A stretch of 8,019 nt of DNA from CBCPMX01 sp965120355 (lineage in GTDB: Bacteria; Bacillota; Clostridia; Oscillospirales; Oscillospiraceae), in assembly GCA_965120355.1 (NCBI GenBank), contig CBCPMX010000115.1, forward strand, positions 1-8,019, written 5' to 3'. A program made the translations under genes and the position numbers. Below, one piece after another: positions 5,802-8,019 of this stretch; position 1 is the stretch's first letter; the number at the start of each line of letters is the position of its first letter. The notes beneath the pieces were generated by a model that was not told where the DNA came from, did no database searches, and worked only from the letters and a program-made list of their open reading frames with translations.

Positions 5802-6338
5802 ATGAATACCATCGAAGCGATCACCAGCCGCCGCAGCGTCCGGCAGTATACAGACCAGCCTGTGCCGGAAGCGCTGATTGCGCAAATCGTTGCTGCAGCC
5901 GCCTATGCGCCTTCCTGGAAGAACACCCAAACTGCCGGATATATCGTTGTCACCGATCCGGACGCCAAGGAAAAAATTGCGGCAGAAATGCTGCCGCCCT
6001 ACAACGCCCGCATTGTCCGCTCCGCGCCGGTTCTAGTGGCTATGACAACCCGCGTCGGCCGCAGCGGCTTTGATCGCGACGGCTCCTATACCACAAAGAA
6101 AGAAGACCGGTGGCAGTATTTTGACGGCGGGATCGCCTGCCAGACCTTCTGTCTTGCTGCCCATGAATTGGGCCTGTCCACCGTGATCATGGGCATCTAT
6201 GATGAGGATAAACTGCCTGCCTTCCTGGAGGTAGACAGCGACCACGTTCTGACCGCGCTGATCGCGCTTGGCTACGCCGGCGAAACGCCGGTTTGCCCCA
6301 AAAAGCGTTCCGTGGAGGAGTTGATCCGCTATGTTTGA
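5802..6338 (+). CDS. Nitroreductase-family flavoprotein
   Basis: A 178-residue FMN-binding oxidoreductase of the nitroreductase superfamily, expected to act as a cytoplasmic homodimer using NAD(P)H to reduce nitro compounds, quinones or other electron acceptors. The N-terminal RRSVRQYTDQPV (10-21) supplies the FMN-phosphate-binding arginines. APSWKNTQ (36-43) is the characteristic flavin-site loop of this subgroup. DGGIACQTFCLAAHELGLST (108-127) is the central helix, and the C-terminus KKRSVEELIRYV (167-178) is typical. The length is normal. AAAGAGG (5786-5792) lies nine bases before the ATG. The next gene begins within its last codons (8-base overlap), so the two are co-transcribed. The physiological substrate is unknown. 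Confidence 0.92.
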   Translation: MNTIEAITSRRSVRQYTDQPVPEALIAQIVAAAAYAPSWKNTQTAGYIVVTDPDAKEKIAAEMLPPYNARIVRSAPVLVAMTTRVGRSGFDRDGSYTTKKEDRWQYFDGGIACQTFCLAAHELGLSTVIMGIYDEDKLPAFLEVDSDHVLTALIALGYAGETPVCPKKRSVEELIRYV

Positions 6339-6975
6339 GGGATTTTCCCCGGAAACCATTGACTTTCTCTGGGGCATTCGCTTCAACAACAATCGAGAGT
6401 GGTTCCAGGCGCACAAGGCAATTTATCAGCAGACGCTTTACCAACCCATGCTGGCCCTGGCCGCAGAGGTCTTTGCGCCATTTCAGGAAATCCCAGGCAT
6501 GATCTGCAAGGTTTCCCGCATCTACCGGGATGCCCGCTATGCCCACGGCGTACCTTACAAACAGAGCCTTTGGTTCTGTATCCGCCGGGACGTCAGCAGC
6601 TGGAGCGAACATCCGGCCTTGTTTTTCCAGATTGAGCCGGAATGCTATAACTACGGCTTTGGTCTGTTCCATCCAAAGGCAGACACCATGCAGACCTACC
6701 GCAAGCAACTTCTGGAGCGCCCGGAAGTGTTCCTGAATACAGTGCGTCAGGTGGAATCTTCCAGTGGAGAAACCGTTACCGGCGAAAGCTATGCCCGGAA
6801 AAAGCCCGGCAGCATCCCTCAGGTGGAGCCATACTATCATTTCAAAAACCTATACGCCTATACAGATCATCCTATTGATGATCTGCTCTTCTCCCCTGCC
6901 CTGGCAGACACTGTGCGGAACACGCTGCAGGCGCTGCTTCCCCTCAATGAATACTGCCAGAGTTTCGCATATTGA
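6331..6975 (+). CDS. DUF2461 family protein (TIGR02453-like)
   Basis: A 214-residue soluble protein of the DUF2461 family, whose biochemical function is not established. Recognisable family features are the N-terminus FEGFSPETIDFL (2-13), NNNREWF (19-25), and the central conserved block RIYRDARYAHGVPYK (63-77). KNLYAY (172-177) lies near the C-terminus. The length is normal for the family. GGAGGAG (6314-6320), ten bases before the ATG and inside the nitroreductase gene, is a strong ribosome site, so translation need not depend only on coupling. The two genes overlap by eight bases. Pairing with a nitroreductase does not itself reveal a role. No signal peptide or membrane segment is seen. Confidence 0.88.
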   Translation: MFEGFSPETIDFLWGIRFNNNREWFQAHKAIYQQTLYQPMLALAAEVFAPFQEIPGMICKVSRIYRDARYAHGVPYKQSLWFCIRRDVSSWSEHPALFFQIEPECYNYGFGLFHPKADTMQTYRKQLLERPEVFLNTVRQVESSSGETVTGESYARKKPGSIPQVEPYYHFKNLYAYTDHPIDDLLFSPALADTVRNTLQALLPLNEYCQSFAY

Positions 6976-7181
6976 CGGTCTCTTATTTGATCTAAAAACC
7001 AATTTTCAGTATTTCATACAAAACTTTTTTCTTACCTGCGGGAATCCATTGCACCGCCGCACACGTTTGCAGGTTTCCAAGGAAAAGGCCCTGATAATTG
7101 CTAATCGCCGCCCGTTGTTTTTTGTCGGGAATCAGGAATATTAAAAAGGCACAAAAAATTCAGCGGCGAAAGGGCGGAACA
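6976..7181. other. Intergenic gap upstream of spoIVB
   Basis: A 206-base AT-rich gap between the DUF2461 stop and the spoIVB start. I find no convincing terminator for the upstream unit, no RNA gene and no supported small reading frame. The only promoter-like element is a weak one at 7115-7144 (separate entry). A short self-complementary segment TTTCC-AA-GGAAA near 7075 is too small to interpret. Confidence 0.6.
7115..7144 (+). promoter_or_regulatory. Weak candidate promoter upstream of spoIVB
   Basis: TTGTTT (7115-7120) and TATTAA (7139-7144) are spaced by 18 bases, with three and four matches to the vegetative consensus. The element begins with the same 13-base word (TTGTTTTTTGTCG) found at the nitroreductase promoter, at nearly the same distance from the start codon. 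Known spoIVB genes are driven by forespore sigma factors F and G, and I see no good match to those here, so this call is tentative. Confidence 0.3.
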
Positions 7182-8019
7182 ATGGAGATGAATACGATAC
7201 GAGCAGTTTTCCGGCGCAGCCTTGCGGCGGCGGCGCTGGCGATCCTTTTTATCGTCCAGGCAGCAGCGCTGCCTGAGACCTTGGTCCCCGGCGGCAACAC
7301 GCTTGGCATTGAGCTATACGCCGACGGCGTTCTGGTTGTCGGCTTTGACGACGACACCTGCAGCGGCACAGGCGGTTTGAAAAAAGGCGATCTGCTGCAA
7401 TCCGTCAATGGTCAGCAGCTCACCAGTGCGCAGATGCTTCTGGATCTTCTGCAGGATTGTCAGGGACAGCCTATCACAGTGACGGCTCTGCGGGACGGCA
7501 AACAAACCAGTCTTCTGCTGACTCCAAAAGCGAAGGGTGGTAACTATCGTCTCGGAATCTTTGTCCGAGACAGCATGGCAGGCATTGGCACCATGACGTT
7601 TTATGACCCTGAAACAGGATTATACGGCGCCCTGGGCCATGGCGTCAGTGACGTAGACACATTATCTCTGCTGCCTCTGCACGAAGGCAGGGTACTTGCT
7701 TCCACCGTAGTGGAGGTCTGCAAAGGCGCTGCAGGCGCGCCGGGAGAACTAAAGGGCGCCTTTGACCTGAACGACACTTTAGGGACGATTGACCAAAATA
7801 CAGAATGCGGTATTTTCGGCATTCTCGAGCGGCCTATCTCAGAGCAGGCAGCGGTGCCTGTGGCTGCCCACAGTGAAGTCACCGTCGGCAAAGCCACCAT
7901 TCTGTGCAATGTCAGCGGTCAGACTGTAGCTGAATATGAAGTTGAGATTGAAAAGCTCCTGCCCGCCGGTGATACTGACGGCCGTAATCTGATGCTGCGC
8001 GTTACCGATCCAGCGCTGC
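7182..8019 (+). CDS. spoIVB: SpoIVB peptidase (S55 family), 3' part beyond the window
   Basis: Sporulation serine peptidase SpoIVB, made in the forespore and secreted across the inner forespore membrane. In Bacillus it cleaves SpoIVFA, releasing the SpoIVFB protease that activates sigma K. The first 279 codons are present. One N-terminal membrane anchor/signal segment spans about 12-30. A PDZ domain spans about 38-115, with GVLVVGF (49-55) and GGLKKGDLLQSVNG (64-77). The peptidase domain follows, with GIGTMTFYDPETGLYGALGH (134-153) containing catalytic His153, and RNLMLRVTDPAL (268-279), whose Asp276 aligns with the catalytic Asp as I recall it. The catalytic Ser (expected in a GMSGSP motif) should lie about 15 residues past Asp276, outside the window. 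The start at 7182 has AAAGGG (7169-7174) seven bases upstream; an ATG at 7188 is less well placed. In many Clostridia spo0A follows. Confidence 0.93.
   Translation, partial: MEMNTIRAVFRRSLAAAALAILFIVQAAALPETLVPGGNTLGIELYADGVLVVGFDDDTCSGTGGLKKGDLLQSVNGQQLTSAQMLLDLLQDCQGQPITVTALRDGKQTSLLLTPKAKGGNYRLGIFVRDSMAGIGTMTFYDPETGLYGALGHGVSDVDTLSLLPLHEGRVLASTVVEVCKGAAGAPGELKGAFDLNDTLGTIDQNTECGIFGILERPISEQAAVPVAAHSEVTVGKATILCNVSGQTVAEYEVEIEKLLPAGDTDGRNLMLRVTDPAL

Noticed and set aside
6187..6840. A 217-codon minus-strand open frame across the nitroreductase/DUF2461 junction
   Set aside because: It is antisense to two well-supported genes and has no motif or ribosome site.
6967..6994. GCATA (6967-6971) followed by TGATCTA (6988-6994) as a possible sigma G promoter for spoIVB
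   Set aside because: The -10 part matches poorly, it overlaps the DUF2461 stop codon, and it would give a leader of nearly 180 bases.
6764..7144. A plus-strand open frame starting inside the DUF2461 gene and extending into the gap before spoIVB
   Set aside because: Its start is internal to another gene in a different frame, it has no ribosome site, and the protein resembles nothing I recognise.

Overview
This 8,019-base window looks like chromosomal DNA of an endospore-forming, strictly anaerobic Clostridia. My best guess is a gut member of the Oscillospirales/Oscillospiraceae. The reasons are a spoIVB gene at the right edge, moderately GC-rich coding DNA with AT-rich gaps and strong AGGAGG-type ribosome binding sites, a PiT transporter paired with a DUF47 protein, and a DUF6062 protein. 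The taxon is inferred; there is no rRNA or other marker here. I see no tRNA, rRNA, CRISPR array, insertion sequence, prophage or defence system.

Layout from left to right. (1) Positions 1-229: the first codons of a leftward gene with its own strong promoter and ribosome site, then a divergent AT-rich regulatory region. (2) Positions 230-1954, rightward: a two-gene phosphate unit, a PiT-family transporter followed by a DUF47/PhoU-like protein. (3) Positions 1955-2043: a convergent gap with an 18-bp hairpin. (4) Positions 2044-4873, leftward: a compact three-gene unit read as acyl-ACP thioesterase, PfkB-type sugar kinase, then C45-family Ntn-hydrolase/acyltransferase. Both junctions are 4-base ATGA overlaps. 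(5) Positions 4874-4992: a divergent promoter region with two abutting palindromes. (6) Positions 4993-5700, rightward: a DUF6062 protein with a duplicated Cys/His motif. (7) Positions 5802-6975, rightward: a nitroreductase and a DUF2461 protein, overlapping by 8 bases. (8) Positions 6976-7181: a gap with a weak promoter only. (9) Positions 7182 to the edge, rightward: the first 279 codons of spoIVB, the intramembrane-protease-signalling serine peptidase of sporulation.

Functional groupings: the first pair is a low-affinity phosphate uptake module. The leftward operon combines release of fatty acids from ACP, a carbohydrate kinase and an acyl-amide-type hydrolase; no textbook pathway unites these three. 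The remaining genes are housekeeping or poorly characterised. Most of the window is ordinary chromosome, and I do not find a convincing new multi-gene system. The observations most worth checking are the apparent run-on of the sugar kinase through a former intergenic region (about 3039-3166), the twofold Cys/His architecture of the DUF6062 protein, and the unusual gene content of the leftward operon.
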